From Mycoemilia scoparia (taxonomy: Eukaryota > Kickxellomycota > Kickxellomycetes > Kickxellales > Kickxellaceae): DNA of 64,000 nt. The position numbers were made by a program, and so were the translations under genes. Below, piece by piece: positions 1 through 10,757 of the stretch (within the stretch, counting starts at the first letter, position 1; each line of letters begins with the position of its first letter). The stretch covers positions 10,004 through 74,003 of the forward strand of contig JANBPU010000006.1 of assembly GCA_027575805.1 (NCBI GenBank), written 5' to 3'. The notes beneath the pieces are model-generated. The model saw only the letters and a program-made list of their open reading frames with translations. It made no database searches and had not been told where the DNA came from.

Positions 1-1
1 C

Positions 2-121
2 GCTATTTACTAGGAGCTTTAGAAAGTAAATGAAAAGATGAAGGAGTTGGGGCTGGTGAAGATTTGCAAGCCCCAACTCCTTCATCTTTTCATTTCCTTT
101 CTAAAGCTCCAAGTAAATAGC
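2..121. repeat. Near-perfect 53-bp inverted repeat (hairpin)
   Basis: The left arm (2-54) and right arm (69-121) are reverse complements with only two mismatches, separated by a 14-nt spacer. The right arm lies 19 bp before the glnN ATG and is probably its 5' leader; the left arm is an inverted copy of it. If transcribed through, the hairpin would be very stable. A fold-back chimera at a contig end would look identical. Confidence 0.95.
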
Positions 122-140
122 ACCGTCTACTCTCTTCAAC

Positions 141-2414
141 ATGTCATATGATACACGCAAGGAAGCAATTATTGCTTCAGTCACTCGCAAAGATACTGAG
201 TACATGTACCCAAAGAAGCCAGATGGTCGTCCCATATACCCTTCAGAGATATATGGCGAGCGCGTATTTACTCTCAAGGATATGGCAAAGGCTCTCCCCA
301 AGCCTGTCTTTGCCAGCTTCCTGAAGCAGCGCCGTGGCCACCACTCTCTCGATAAGGCCACCGCTGATGCCGTCGCTCACGCTGTGCGTTGCTGGGCCAT
401 GGATCGCGGTGCTACCCACTTCACCCACTGGTTCCAGCCACAGACTGGCACCACCGCCGAGAAGCACGATGCTTTCCTCAGTTTGATTACCAACTTCACT
501 CCTGGTGGCGAGGAAGTGACGCCAATGGACATGTTCTCTGGCAGCCAGCTTCTCCAGTCTGAGCCAGATGCTTCTAGCTTCCCTTCTGGTGGCATGAGGT
601 CCACCTTCGAAGCCCGCGGCTACACCATCTGGGACACATCAAGCCCTCTCTTCATCCAGCCAGGCCCTAACGGTACTTCCGTGCTCTATATCCCATCGGT
701 CTTTATCTCTTACAACGGTGAGGCTTTGGACGAAAAAACTGTTCTCCTCAGATCCAACGAGGCCCTCTCTCGTGCCTGCACCCAGCTTCTCGCCCTGATC
801 GAGCCACAGGCCCGTGTCAACCATGTATACACCACCTTGGGAACCGAGCAAGAATTCTTCCTTGTCGACAGGAGCATGTATGTCCTTAGGCCCGATCTTA
901 AGATCACTGGCCGCACTCTGATCGGCAACCTTCCTCCTCGTCACCAGCAGCTTGAGGACCACTACTTTGGAAAGATCCCATCTCGCGTCATGCGTGCCAT
1001 GAGTGACCTCGAGCTTGAATGCGCCCGTCTTGGTGTGCCATTGAAGACCCGCCACAACGAAGTTGCCCCTGGACAGTTCGAGGTTGCACCCATCTTTGAG
1101 GAGTCGTCGGTGGCTGTCGATCACAACCTTCTCACTATGAGCATTTTGCACCGCGTTGCCCACCGTCATAATCTCCGCGCACTTTTCCACGAAAAGCCTT
1201 ATAAGGGTATCAATGGATCCGGCAAGCATTGCAATTGGTCAGTCTGTACCGATCGTGGCGAGAACCTCCTTGATCCAACTATCCGCCCCGAGTCCAACTA
1301 CCGCTTCATCATTATACTCCTTGCTGTTCTCCATGCCGTTCAGGAGTATGCTCCACTTTTGCGTTTGGCAATTTCATCCTCATCCAATGACCACCGTCTT
1401 GGTGCTCAGGAAGCCCCACCCTCCATCATCTCTATTTTCCTTGGTGATCAGCTCAGCGAAGTCTTGGACTCCATTGAGGAAAACCGCCCCATCAAGAACT
1501 TCTCTGTTCCAGAATTCAAGACCATCAGTGTTGGTGGTACTGTTCTTGACCTCAAGGTTGCCGCTCTTCCCAACATTTCCAGAGACCTCACTGACCGCAA
1601 CCGTACTTCACCATTTGCCTTCACTGGTAACAAGTTCGAGTTCCGTGCCGTCGGCTCCAAGCAGTCCCCATCATTCCCTGTTGCCATTCTCAATTCGGCC
1701 GTCACTTCTGCTGTTTCCGACATCATTCAGGACCTGGAGGCTGTCCGTGGCGATAAACCATATCTTACGGACGAAGACAAGCTTTCTGTCATTCGCAAGT
1801 ACATTACCCTAACCAAGCCAATCAGATTCGAGGGTGATGGTTACACCAACGACTGGCAGACCGAGGCTGAGAAGCGTGGCCTGCCCATCATCAAGACTTC
1901 CCCCGAGGCCTTTGACTATCTCCTTGATGCCAAGTATGTTAATATGTTGACCAAGAAGGTCAACATCTTCACTGAAGCTGAGCTTAGATCGCGTTTCTAC
2001 ATTTTGAACGAGCGCTACGCCAAGGATATCCTTATTGAGGCCGAGACCATCAAGAGCATGATCAACCAGCTTGTTCTCCCCGCTGGATTTGAATACCGCA
2101 AGGTTCTTGCCGAGGCCGCTTCTGCCCTCAAGTCCGTCGATGTAGACAACAGCCCAGAGGTTGCTACCCTCAACAAATTGACAACCGTCATCAAGAATTT
2201 GCAGTCTGCCTACAACAAGCTTGTCGAGGTTGTCGAGAACTTCAACCATGCCGAGGAAGCCGACGAGAATTCGTCTGTTCACGCCAAGCTTGCTCTCAGC
2301 ACAATACGTCCTGCTATCGAGGCTACTCGTGTTAGCTCTGACGAACTTGAGTCATTGGTCGCTGATAAGTACTGGCCTATTCCCAAATACACCGAACTCC
2401 TCCTCACTGTCTAA
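141..2414 (+). CDS. glnN: Glutamine synthetase type III (GlnN family)
   Basis: Single uninterrupted frame of 757 aa, the usual GSIII length and about twice that of fungal GSII (~350-370 aa). GS joins ammonia to glutamate using ATP. Visible GSIII landmarks are EPDASSFPSGGMRSTFEARG near residue 140, GTEQEFFLVD (metal-binding glutamates) near 237, HNEVAPGQFEVAPIFE near 307, NGSGKHCNWS near 360, and SSSNDHRLGAQEAPPS followed by NRTSPFAFTGNKFEFRAVGS in the second half. The ATG at 141 gives the family N-terminus. Codon use is biased to C- or G-ending codons (GCC, AAG, CTT/CTC), like the ribosomal protein genes here, so it looks highly expressed and settled in this genome. There is no intron, unlike most neighbours. 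GSIII is known mainly from bacteria, amoebozoans, stramenopiles and haptophytes; a host copy by old transfer is an inference. Confidence 0.95.
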   Translation: MSYDTRKEAIIASVTRKDTEYMYPKKPDGRPIYPSEIYGERVFTLKDMAKALPKPVFASFLKQRRGHHSLDKATADAVAHAVRCWAMDRGATHFTHWFQPQTGTTAEKHDAFLSLITNFTPGGEEVTPMDMFSGSQLLQSEPDASSFPSGGMRSTFEARGYTIWDTSSPLFIQPGPNGTSVLYIPSVFISYNGEALDEKTVLLRSNEALSRACTQLLALIEPQARVNHVYTTLGTEQEFFLVDRSMYVLRPDLKITGRTLIGNLPPRHQQLEDHYFGKIPSRVMRAMSDLELECARLGVPLKTRHNEVAPGQFEVAPIFEESSVAVDHNLLTMSILHRVAHRHNLRALFHEKPYKGINGSGKHCNWSVCTDRGENLLDPTIRPESNYRFIIILLAVLHAVQEYAPLLRLAISSSSNDHRLGAQEAPPSIISIFLGDQLSEVLDSIEENRPIKNFSVPEFKTISVGGTVLDLKVAALPNISRDLTDRNRTSPFAFTGNKFEFRAVGSKQSPSFPVAILNSAVTSAVSDIIQDLEAVRGDKPYLTDEDKLSVIRKYITLTKPIRFEGDGYTNDWQTEAEKRGLPIIKTSPEAFDYLLDAKYVNMLTKKVNIFTEAELRSRFYILNERYAKDILIEAETIKSMINQLVLPAGFEYRKVLAEAASALKSVDVDNSPEVATLNKLTTVIKNLQSAYNKLVEVVENFNHAEEADENSSVHAKLALSTIRPAIEATRVSSDELESLVADKYWPIPKYTELLLTV

Positions 2415-2962
2415 GCAATAGTCATTCTGGCAGTTCTTTGTTTCTATATCTAGTTTTTGTTTAATTTTGACCATTTAGTATAATGTAAAGTCTTTGAAAG
2501 TATTTTCAAATACACTGTCAAGCATTCAATTAATTTCCAAGATCATCAAATCCGATTTACACTTGCCTCGATTTCTGGTAACATGTTTTTGACAATTAAG
2601 GCAGGCAGGCAGGTTTGATGACGCTACAAAATATATATCGAATTGAAAACAAGATACCCACAATTTTGGACATCTATTTTTTAGACCATGGTGCTTTTCT
2701 TTGTACTTTTTTGTTAACCTTTTGTAATCTTAGGCTTAATGGAGAAAATTAGACTGACCAAAGTAAGCTAACCTTTATATACACCCTTGGCCACAAGACA
2801 TAACCTTATATATAAATGGGTTTCATTAACCTAGCCTTGCTAAATGCATTTACAGATTAATAATGTGCAGTTAGTAAAGAAGGGGGAACTGCACAATGGA
2901 ACCCTCCATTTGACCAACCACCACATTATCTTCCATACGTCAAGCTTTGAGTTGTGGGTACG
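2415..2962. other. Intergenic, glnN 3' flank
   Basis: AT-rich sequence with no coding signal. It holds the presumed glnN 3' end and the promoter of the myotubularin gene. No family A or B repeat is seen. Confidence 0.6.
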
Positions 2963-5485
2963 ATGTCAGTTGTTATAATCATGTTTCTATTGAGGACAAG
3001 CCTTGTATGACATAAATACTCATTTTATGGTCCGAATTTGCTAATGTAGGTAGGATATACATTACTGTATTCAGTTGAATTGGTCAAGCCGCCAAAGCGA
3101 CTGCGGCGCGATATTCATTTGCAAGGTCAGACGGATCCCCAATGTGACCTGGCTACGGACAAACACGCCTTTTCAACAGACCAAAGTCTAGAGCCCCGAT
3201 CTAAACACACCAGTCCCCGCGACACGCTGGACAATGTGGACGCAGAAGTTAATGAAGATGACGCTGTTTCTACCACAAGCACTAATACGACAAGCGAAGG
3301 TGTGGATGCTGATTGGTCTACTGGGATAATGAAAATCCGCTGCAACGACTTTACAAGCATGATGCTTATATGTCCAACGGCGAAAGAGACTTGTCAGCTC
3401 TTTGTGACGATCCGGGATCTAACGTGCAGAGACAAGGTTGACCAGCTGTACGCGTTCAGCTACCAACCCTACCCTGCTCTTCGGACGACTCTCGATGGAT
3501 GGAACATATACGATCCGTATAAAGAATTTGCGCGAATGGGTGTTGGGAGGGGACTAGGAAAGAATTGGCGGTTTACAAACTTAAACAGGGAGCATAAGCT
3601 GTCACCAACATACCCATCTGTTTTGGTGGTCCCCAAGAGAATCACTGACACGACGTTAAGCTACGCATCTCAGTATCGAAGCAAACAGAGGCTTCCTGTA
3701 CTTTCCTACTGGTATGAACCAGCGAATGTCAGCATAACTCGGTGTAGCCAGCCAATGGTGGGGATAAAGCAAGCAAGATCCATCCAGGATGAAAAACTTG
3801 TTGAAGCCATTGCATCAACATCACAGTCAGAAAGCGGCTTGCCAGGGTATCAAGGCCTTGCCAAACACATTATAATCGATGCGCGCCCAACCACCAATGC
3901 CATGGCAAACATCGCCATTGGTGCTGGTACCGAAAACATGGACAACTATCGTCACTATCGCAAACTGTATCTTGGCATTGATAATATACATGTTGTCAGA
4001 GCATCGCTGAAGGGAATCATGGACACCCTCCCGTCGAATGGGGCGTCTAAAAACAGCCGCAAGGCTCGTAGAGCGCACAAAGAATGGAATAGACATATCG
4101 CCAGTATCATCAAGGGCTCAAGGGAAATAGTCGAAGCAGTAGGCGCGGGCCAGCATGTTGTGGTTCATTGCTCCGACGGGTGGGATCGCACAGCGCAGCT
4201 AACAAGCTTGTCGCAAATGTGTCTTGATCCCTATTACCGGACCATAGAGGGGTTTGCTGTTCTGGTAGAAAAGGAATGGATTTCTTTTGGGCACCAATTT
4301 ACTCTACGCAATGGGCTTCTGAACCAGACACACAAATTTCGCGTAAGAGCATCATCCCGACGCAAAAAGTATGCATCTGAGTTAAATCAGGCTGACCAGC
4401 ATGTTGTTACTGGACGGGAAGGTGGGGATAGCAAAGAGTCTATTAGCTTGAAAGATGATAATACCAAAGAAGGCATTGGTAGTAGCAGTATTGGTGGTGG
4501 TGGTGGTGGCGGCGGCGGCTTTTTTGGGAGCCTTGCAAGTACGACTGGTATAGATTTTTCAAAGAAAAGCTCTGCTTTTGGCAGCTTTGCATCAAGAACA
4601 TTCAGATCGGTACAGAGTCACATAAGCTCTGCAATAAGCAATGTTGGAGGTGATGAGGAGAGCGAGAACGAGTTTGATAGGCATCTACTGAACCACGACA
4701 ACATAAACAGGAGGTTTGGGTTACCAAGCAAATCGAAATTTGAATCTGAATCAAGCCCAATATTTCACCAATTTCTCGACTGCGTGTTTCAAACATGGAT
4801 TCAATTCCCAGACAAATTTGAGTTCAACGAGCGCTATTTACTCGACTTGCATTATCATCTGTATTCTTGCCAATTTGGGACATTCATTGGTAACAATCAG
4901 GCAGAGAGGAGTCGTATGGGTATTTCACAGCGATCTTACAGCATTTGGGCGTGGCTATTTGAAAATAAGGATCGGTACATTAACCCACTCTGGCAAGATA
5001 CCTGGAGCCTTGGAAAGGGCGATGTTCAAGCTATAAAAAAGAGTGATATGATTATACCGGATGCCAAGTTCATTCAGAGCTGGAATACTCTTTTCCACTG
5101 CGGCGAGCCCTCTGTTGGTATAAGGCCGCTTGGAGGATCAATACCCTTAGATTGTGTTCAATCGAAGGAAAGCTGCCCTGAAGATACCACCAACATAAAA
5201 CTGGATGGCATTCCATCAAATTTGCATCATAATTCTAATTATGCACAGTCAGGATTAAGTGAAAAGGATCAACCAAGCATAGCCAGTGCACTAGAAAGCT
5301 TAGAAAAGCTGGACCTTGCCCATTCCCAAGAATCATCAACAAAGACCAGTCAAGCCATTAGTGATAAGAGCCCGTCTATCAAGAGAGATGAGCATGGCAC
5401 CAATGATTCAGAAAGAGGAGGTCTGCCTCCTGTTGATATTGATAGCGGCCACTTTCTTTCGCTGAACCCATGGAATGACCATTAG
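2963..5485 (+). CDS. Myotubularin-family phosphoinositide 3-phosphatase
   Basis: The main exon (3050-5485) encodes a PH-GRAM domain (about residues 100-220 of the predicted protein), then a myotubularin phosphatase domain with the CX5R loop HCSDGWDRTAQ near residue 375, followed by IEGFAVLVEKEWISFGHQF as in Ymr1/MTM proteins. The domain removes the 3-phosphate of PI3P and PI(3,5)P2 on endosomes and vacuoles. An insertion near residues 440-560 is Gly/Ser-rich with a run of eight glycines; the C-terminal ~150 residues are Ser/Asp-rich and look disordered. No ATG precedes the GRAM domain in this exon, so a short first exon is needed. ATG 2963 plus a 45-nt intron (3005-3049, ending GCTAATGTAG) joins in frame and gives 825 aa. 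That first exon is inferred; the rest is firm. Confidence 0.85.
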
Positions 5486-6227
5486 GACGGCCAAAGAAAC
5501 CCTGAAGTTGATGACAACGACCAGAAGGGCAGTCCTGGGAATGACTCAAAGGGTGACTATAATCCACAAGACACAAACCCTTCCTTAAACTATTTCCAAC
5601 TAATCATGATGTAAAATATGGTAGTCAAGATATAAGGTCGAATACATTTATATGGACCCATTGGGCGTCGTTATAGTAGCCAGAAAATATGAAAGTTGAA
5701 GCATAAACTATGGCAAAAAATCCGAATTGACCAATAAATAGCCTAGTTTAGGCATTTTCTGCCTATTTCTAGATTTATTGAGTTTTTTTTTTGCCAAGTG
5801 ATCTGTAGTCGCTTTTGTTTCTTTTTTGTATACACATTCATACATTCAAACCCCCATCGCCACTTTAACTATAACATAGTCATAGCTTTACCATATCCAT
5901 TCTGTGTAGTATTATTTATACGCTCAAGAAAATAGGTGTTTTTAATTTAGTAGAACCAATCTAATCCATTCTAGTGATGATTTGCTACTTTATCTTTTAA
6001 TAAAAAACGGCAGCATTGCCCATCTAATACAATACATTATAAAAGAGCTTTACTTTATTTAACACAAATCGAAATCATTGCATTCATAAACTGACAAAGT
6101 GAACAGCTATGATCTATTCACCATCATTGATATTGGTGAAGCATTATTACATAGATTTTTGTGGTGGTTTTTCAAATATTTATTAAACCATGAAGTATAT
6201 ATAAGGGATATACAGTCATTTTCGGGC
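5486..6227. other. Convergent intergenic region
   Basis: AT-rich 3' flank shared by the myotubularin gene and mitochondrial uS11, which run toward each other. Poly-T tracts are present; no gene seen. Confidence 0.6.
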
Positions 6228-6944
6228 CTAAAGTCTACGAGCCTTCTTTGGCCGGCAGCCGTTAAATGGAATGGGTGTGGCGTCAGTTAGACGCACGATC
6301 TCCCAGTCTGTTACACTTCTGATAGCTTTGTATGAGGCATTCCTGCCTGGACCAAATCCCTTGAAGCGCATCTCGATCTGCCCAATGGGTTTGTTGGCTT
6401 CGCGCGCCTTTTCGATAATTTTTACAGTGGCCTGGTATGCGGCTTCGAAACCACCCCTGTTGGACTTTTTGAACCCAACACTTCCACCAGATGTATTGAA
6501 AAGGACCTGACCCTTATCGTCCGTTAATGAAAGTATAGTATTATTTGCTGAGGAATGCACATGGAGCTTATAAACCATATTTTCTTCCATCTCTTGCTTT
6601 TCTCTCTTTTCAATAAAGGAGGCGGCACTGACATCATAGTAGTCGCTAAACAAAGATGATGACATCCGTGTTGCTAGCTTGCCACTGTAAAACTTTGATC
6701 TGCTATTGGCTTTTGGTTCACTGTTTATATAAGCATTCTCGGAAGACCTGGCAGCGATTTCAATTGGGTCTTCAATTGGGGCGTCGGGCCCTGTCTCTGG
6801 AAGATTGTTGTTTGGAGGGTTTGTAGAATTGCTGCTATTTTTTGGTGAGGACGACCATGATATATTACGTAGTTTATAGCGTGAAAACACGGGTGCTCTC
6901 AAAAACAGAGCCTTCGTTGTTGCTTGTATTAAATGTGGGTTCAT
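6228..6944 (-). CDS. Mitochondrial small-subunit ribosomal protein uS11m
   Basis: Single-exon gene of 238 aa. The C-terminal ~115 residues are a complete uS11 domain: YKLHVHSSANNTILSLTD, then NTSGGSVGFKKSNRGGFEAA, QIEMRFKGFGPGRNAS, and the basic end FNGCRPKKARRL. The N-terminal ~120 residues start with an Arg/Lys/Ser-rich, acid-free stretch typical of a mitochondrial presequence and continue into a low-complexity linker. Together these indicate the organellar paralogue (yeast Mrps18 type) rather than cytosolic uS11. It would sit on the platform of the mitochondrial small subunit near the mRNA exit. Exact cleavage site is unknown. Confidence 0.9.
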   Translation of the reverse strand: MNPHLIQATTKALFLRAPVFSRYKLRNISWSSSPKNSSNSTNPPNNNLPETGPDAPIEDPIEIAARSSENAYINSEPKANSRSKFYSGKLATRMSSSLFSDYYDVSAASFIEKREKQEMEENMVYKLHVHSSANNTILSLTDDKGQVLFNTSGGSVGFKKSNRGGFEAAYQATVKIIEKAREANKPIGQIEMRFKGFGPGRNASYKAIRSVTDWEIVRLTDATPIPFNGCRPKKARRL

Positions 6945-7238
6945 TATAGGATTTCTTATAGTTGATTCGTTGCGACTATTGAAATTAAAACGATAATGTC
7001 TTTTGTAATTGACTAAATGGGTCTAAAGAGAGGCTAAAGCCCTTCCCAGTTTAATATCTAAGTGGGGTGGTTGGTTTTTTGGAAAGGAAAGTTTGTATAG
7101 TTATCATCTGCCTAGCATTTAAAATAAATCATGTATCAAACAGATCAGAGCAGTGATCAAACACCAAGCAATAATCAAGATGAGATTTATTAAACAAGAC
7201 ACTTGACAATTTCATTGTCGTTTCAGCATATAGATAGC
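6945..7238. other. Intergenic, uS11m upstream region
   Basis: AT-rich presumed promoter region of uS11m. No gene recognised. Confidence 0.5.
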
Positions 7239-7338
7239 TGTTTTTGAAGGTGACCATTTACTAACAAACGGTGATCACCCATTTAGCTGTGACTGCCCCT
7301 ATGATCTTTAGACACCAAAAGTCGCCCTCCCCCATGAA
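7239..7338 (-). repeat. Repeat A copy 1 (diverged)
   Basis: TTTTTGAAGGTGACC at the left, core ATTTAGCTGTGACTGCCCCTA and a degraded right end. It shares the CTAACAAAYGGTG variant with the copy at 11876. Confidence 0.6.
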
Positions 7339-7523
7339 TTACCACGTATTATGTGGATTACTATTGTGTGTATCAAATAGGCCAGCAGGTACAGGGCTGG
7401 TCAAGTTTAGTTGTGTATTTCAACCAAAAGTCGAAGCTTCAAGACACATACAAACAAGGATACATGATGAAGTTTCAAAGAAATCCCATAGAGAGCAAAT
7501 GTTTGACTAAAGGTGCAAGTCAA

Positions 7524-7678
7524 TTGCCAGAATCTCCTTTGAAGGTGTACCAGAAGAATACCCTGGATAATGGCCAATAACCTGACTGGCTCCAGCCAAA
7601 GTGTATGGGCTATGGGCTGATTTGTGGGGAGTGTATGAGCACTCTTGTTTGTTTCCAATTGATGGAGAGTTTGCCAAT
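7524..7678 (+). repeat. Repeat B copy 1
   Basis: Runs from TTGCCAGAATCTCC to GGAGAGTTTGCCA with the core CTCCAGCCAAAGTGTATGGG. It is directly followed by a second copy. Confidence 0.75.
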
Positions 7679-7680
7679 TA

Positions 7681-7842
7681 TATGGTGGTTTCTCCATCAG
7701 AGAGGTGCCCGAATAATATCTATATTGGTTAATGAAGAATAATCGGTCAGTCTCCAGCCAAAATGTATGAATTATCGACTGATTTGCAAGGGAAGTATGA
7801 GGGTATCGGCAGCATGTTCCCATTTGATAGAGAACTTGCCAT
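7681..7842 (+). repeat. Repeat B copy 2
   Basis: Adjacent to copy 1 in the same orientation, with CTCCAGCCAAAATGTATG, GATTTGCAAGGGAAGTATG and a final AGAACTTGCCAT. Confidence 0.75.
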
Positions 7843-8150
7843 GTATGCAAAGTTTGGTCTTGCACCAAGGAGACTGTTGCATTTATGATCATATTAACCA
7901 CGCCTTTTATAGAAAGAAACATCTGAAAGTCCTGCCATGATATTTTCAAAATCAAGAATGAATTTCTGATTTGTATTGCAATGCAGCTTTGGTAGATATT
8001 GCGAAGACGTGATTTTGAACGTCAGAGGGAGCCCACAAACCTTCAACCACACGAGACTTGCTCTACAAAATTCTAAACTCTTGAACCACAATGTAGAGAA
8101 ATTGTCATTGTTCTTCTGTCATGAGTTTCTTGGGCGTACAGATGGACAAA

Positions 8151-8303
8151 TGACAAGTTCTCCATCAAAAGGAAACAAATTAGTACCCTCATACATTCCC
8201 TGCAAGTCGGCCCATAACCCATACATTTCCGTTGGAGCCTGACAGATTATTGGCTATTATCCAGGGTATTCTTCTGGTACACCTTCATAGGAGATTCTGC
8301 CAA
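8151..8303 (-). repeat. Repeat B copy 3
   Basis: Reverse-strand copy from CAAGTTCTCCATCAAAAGG to GGAGATTCTGCCA; very similar to the copy at 29189. Confidence 0.8.
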
Positions 8304-8875
8304 ATGTTCAAAGTAATCGGAAAAGCACAGGAACATTGTCAACATGCATCCATGAATCACGATCCAACAATCATGTTCAAGTTTAGAATGGTATTCTTGG
8401 AGACAAGCTTGTGGGTACTTTAGCAGGTATCCTTTTTATGAGAGGAAGTGCCCAGACTGCTGCCACTTGATGGTAGCTTTTTAGCTACAAAGCAATGTAC
8501 GCGCTTTTTGATCTTCTTGAGGAGATCATAAAGACTCCTTTTTGGATTGGTTATGTGAATCCCCTCAATGTGTTGGTGCCAAGCATACCTGTGCATGGCG
8601 ACGCCGACTGACCCTGAACGAGTCTCCCGCTGATTCGATGGTGAACAAGTAGCCGTGCAGAACTTTAGCTTCAACAGTAATCAGCCACACTTGTCTGAAA
8701 TCCTTCGTCGTCTTATGATTCCCTCTTCCCATTTTCTGTCCTTACAACTATCGCTCTTTCTTCTCCTCTTTTCTCCTTTCTATACTTAGCATCTCCTCCT
8801 CAGCAGCTATATAATACAACCAACTGTTGTATCTAGTTCCTATATTGCTTAAACCTTTAATGTAACAGCCCCACA
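8304..8875. other. Intergenic, upstream of membrane-protein gene
   Basis: No gene recognised. The last ~150 bases are a CT-rich tract (TTCTCCTCTTTTCTCC), a common fungal promoter feature, just before the ATG at 8876. Confidence 0.5.
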
Positions 8876-10172
8876 ATGTCCGCTCCAGAGACTGTCGACA
8901 AAGTCGGCGGATTTATTGCCGTTGTGCTATTTGGCCTTGTTTTTTTGCTTTATGTATACCAAACAGCCCGACGCCGCTCAGTATACCTGATGCCATTGCT
9001 ATTCTTTACCATCAGTAAGTATAGAGCTCTGCACATATATACATGGACCATCCAAGGCTTTGCTCTAAAACCAACACTCTATCAACCACAACGTATTGCG
9101 TTGCTGTTTAGTGCGGTTCATTGGATGGCTTGTTGCTGCCATTGGGAGCGTTCGAGATAGACCGGATATGAGCAAGAAGGGCCATATCGTGAATTCAGTG
9201 GTTTATTGGTCTCTACAAACTGGCGCTTACTTTATATTATTAAAGTAGTAAGTGTATTTTCTTCATGTATCTACCAATTCACACAGTTCCCACGGCCAGC
9301 CAGGCTGACAGTATCATGGATCTGTTTATAGTATAGCAAACCGTCATGGAGTAAAGTGGAGCCGTCGGTCCACCATCATATCTGCCATCGTGACCTTGAT
9401 CTGTGTAATATTGGGGGTACTTGAGGCTATTGGGCTTATAACCTGGCTAAATAACCCAGACGACAAACCAACCACTGTCCTTAAAGTTGCCGAAATTGGC
9501 TTTCTTGCATTGGCCGTGTTGTTTGCATTGGCCATTGTGTTCTTTTCATTATATCCATCCCCAGTATACCAGTCGCCATTTAAGCGATTCAGCACCTATC
9601 CGCCTGCAATATTGTTGGTCATTCGTTGCCTATTCGAAATGCTTCTTGCAACGGATATTATCGACATTGCTGGTGATAAACGACCAATATTGAGGTATTT
9701 CACCATGACCTTGCTAGAGATGATAATAGTCTGGTACTGGGCTGTAATCATTACCATGAAGATAGTCGAATTTAAAGCTGTCGAAGTTGGAACAGACACA
9801 TATATCCCTTCTTGCATGATTCCAGAGAATGGTGAAAACACATCTGAACAGAATCTCGCCCAGCCGCCCCCACACAAGCCCGTAGCCAACACTACCAACC
9901 AAGTCTACCCCATCCAGGAAGCTACTCCACACAGCGACAATGTTGCCACACATACAGGCAGCCAATTTGGCCCTCCTCATCATGGCCAACCCGGCCACCA
10001 CAACAGCCCAGTACCACATATGATTATGCCAGAGGTTAGCTTCGATGTCGGGCATAACAACCCAAACCTTCACACTCGGGAGCCACCGAAGTACCACCCT
10101 ACCCCATACCCAGTAGCAAAGGATGGCTACTTTGCTTCTGAGCCCAATAACCCAACAAATCCACAACAGTAG
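8876..10172 (+). CDS. Multi-pass membrane protein with His/Pro-rich tail
   Basis: Three exons: 8876-9014, 9112-9244, 9332-10172 (370 aa). Splice donors are GTAAGT and GTAGTA, acceptors CTGTTTAG and TTTATAG, and phases agree. Exon 1 has one hydrophobic helix (GGFIAVVLFGLVFLLYVY). Exon 2 carries RFIGWLVAAIGSVRDRPDM and a second helix pair. Exon 3 has four more helices, so about seven in all, then a ~130-residue hydrophilic tail rich in His, Pro and Asn (GPPHHGQPGHH). The general plan resembles fungal RTA1-like or DUF7702-like seven-helix proteins, but I see no decisive family motif. Likely a plasma- or endomembrane protein; function unknown. Confidence 0.8.
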
Positions 10173-10757
10173 CCATATATTTATATACATCCTGTCTGTA
10201 TATATCTCATTTTCATATCAATTAACTTTGGAATTAATATTATTTGATCCCTTTTTCTGTACACGTCTTAATAAACCACATGCTATTCCAGCCCAATCGC
10301 CTGATGCCTCTTTTCAGCATAATCTAATATACAGGGGAAATTTGATCTTGGAAATAACCATGTGATTAGAGCATACGCTATGTATCACGCAATCCGAAAT
10401 TCCTATTGGCGCTTTGACTTCTTGAGGGTTTGTTATGGTGTTTAGCAGGAAGTTTTTATAATCATGTCAGTCCAGCTATTTTTGTGTCACTGCTTTGTGG
10501 GCGTTTGCGAGGTAGAGTGATTTATACCAGAACCGCAGCTGCATAAACTTTTTCTTTGTCCCAATTTGTTTTCGTAGTACTTTCCATTTCAATTACTTTG
10601 AACCGAGCCCAAACCTTCGCCTTATCCAGGTATCACCTCCCACGCTCCACAGGTATGCTTTATTGTGTCATTGTATCGCCATCTGTCTAATTTTGCACAG
10701 ACTAATGTGATGTTGCTTTAAATTATATCTTGTATAGTCCAGCGCCAAAAACAAAGT
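10173..10757. other. Intergenic, promoter of RRM gene
   Basis: Holds the 5' flank of the RRM-RGG gene. GTATGC near 10653 and CTTGTATAG near 10738 could bound an intron in the 5' UTR. Confidence 0.45.

Noticed and set aside
639..1229. 196-codon antisense frame within glnN
   Set aside because: It mirrors the strongly biased codons of glnN on the other strand and has no family features.
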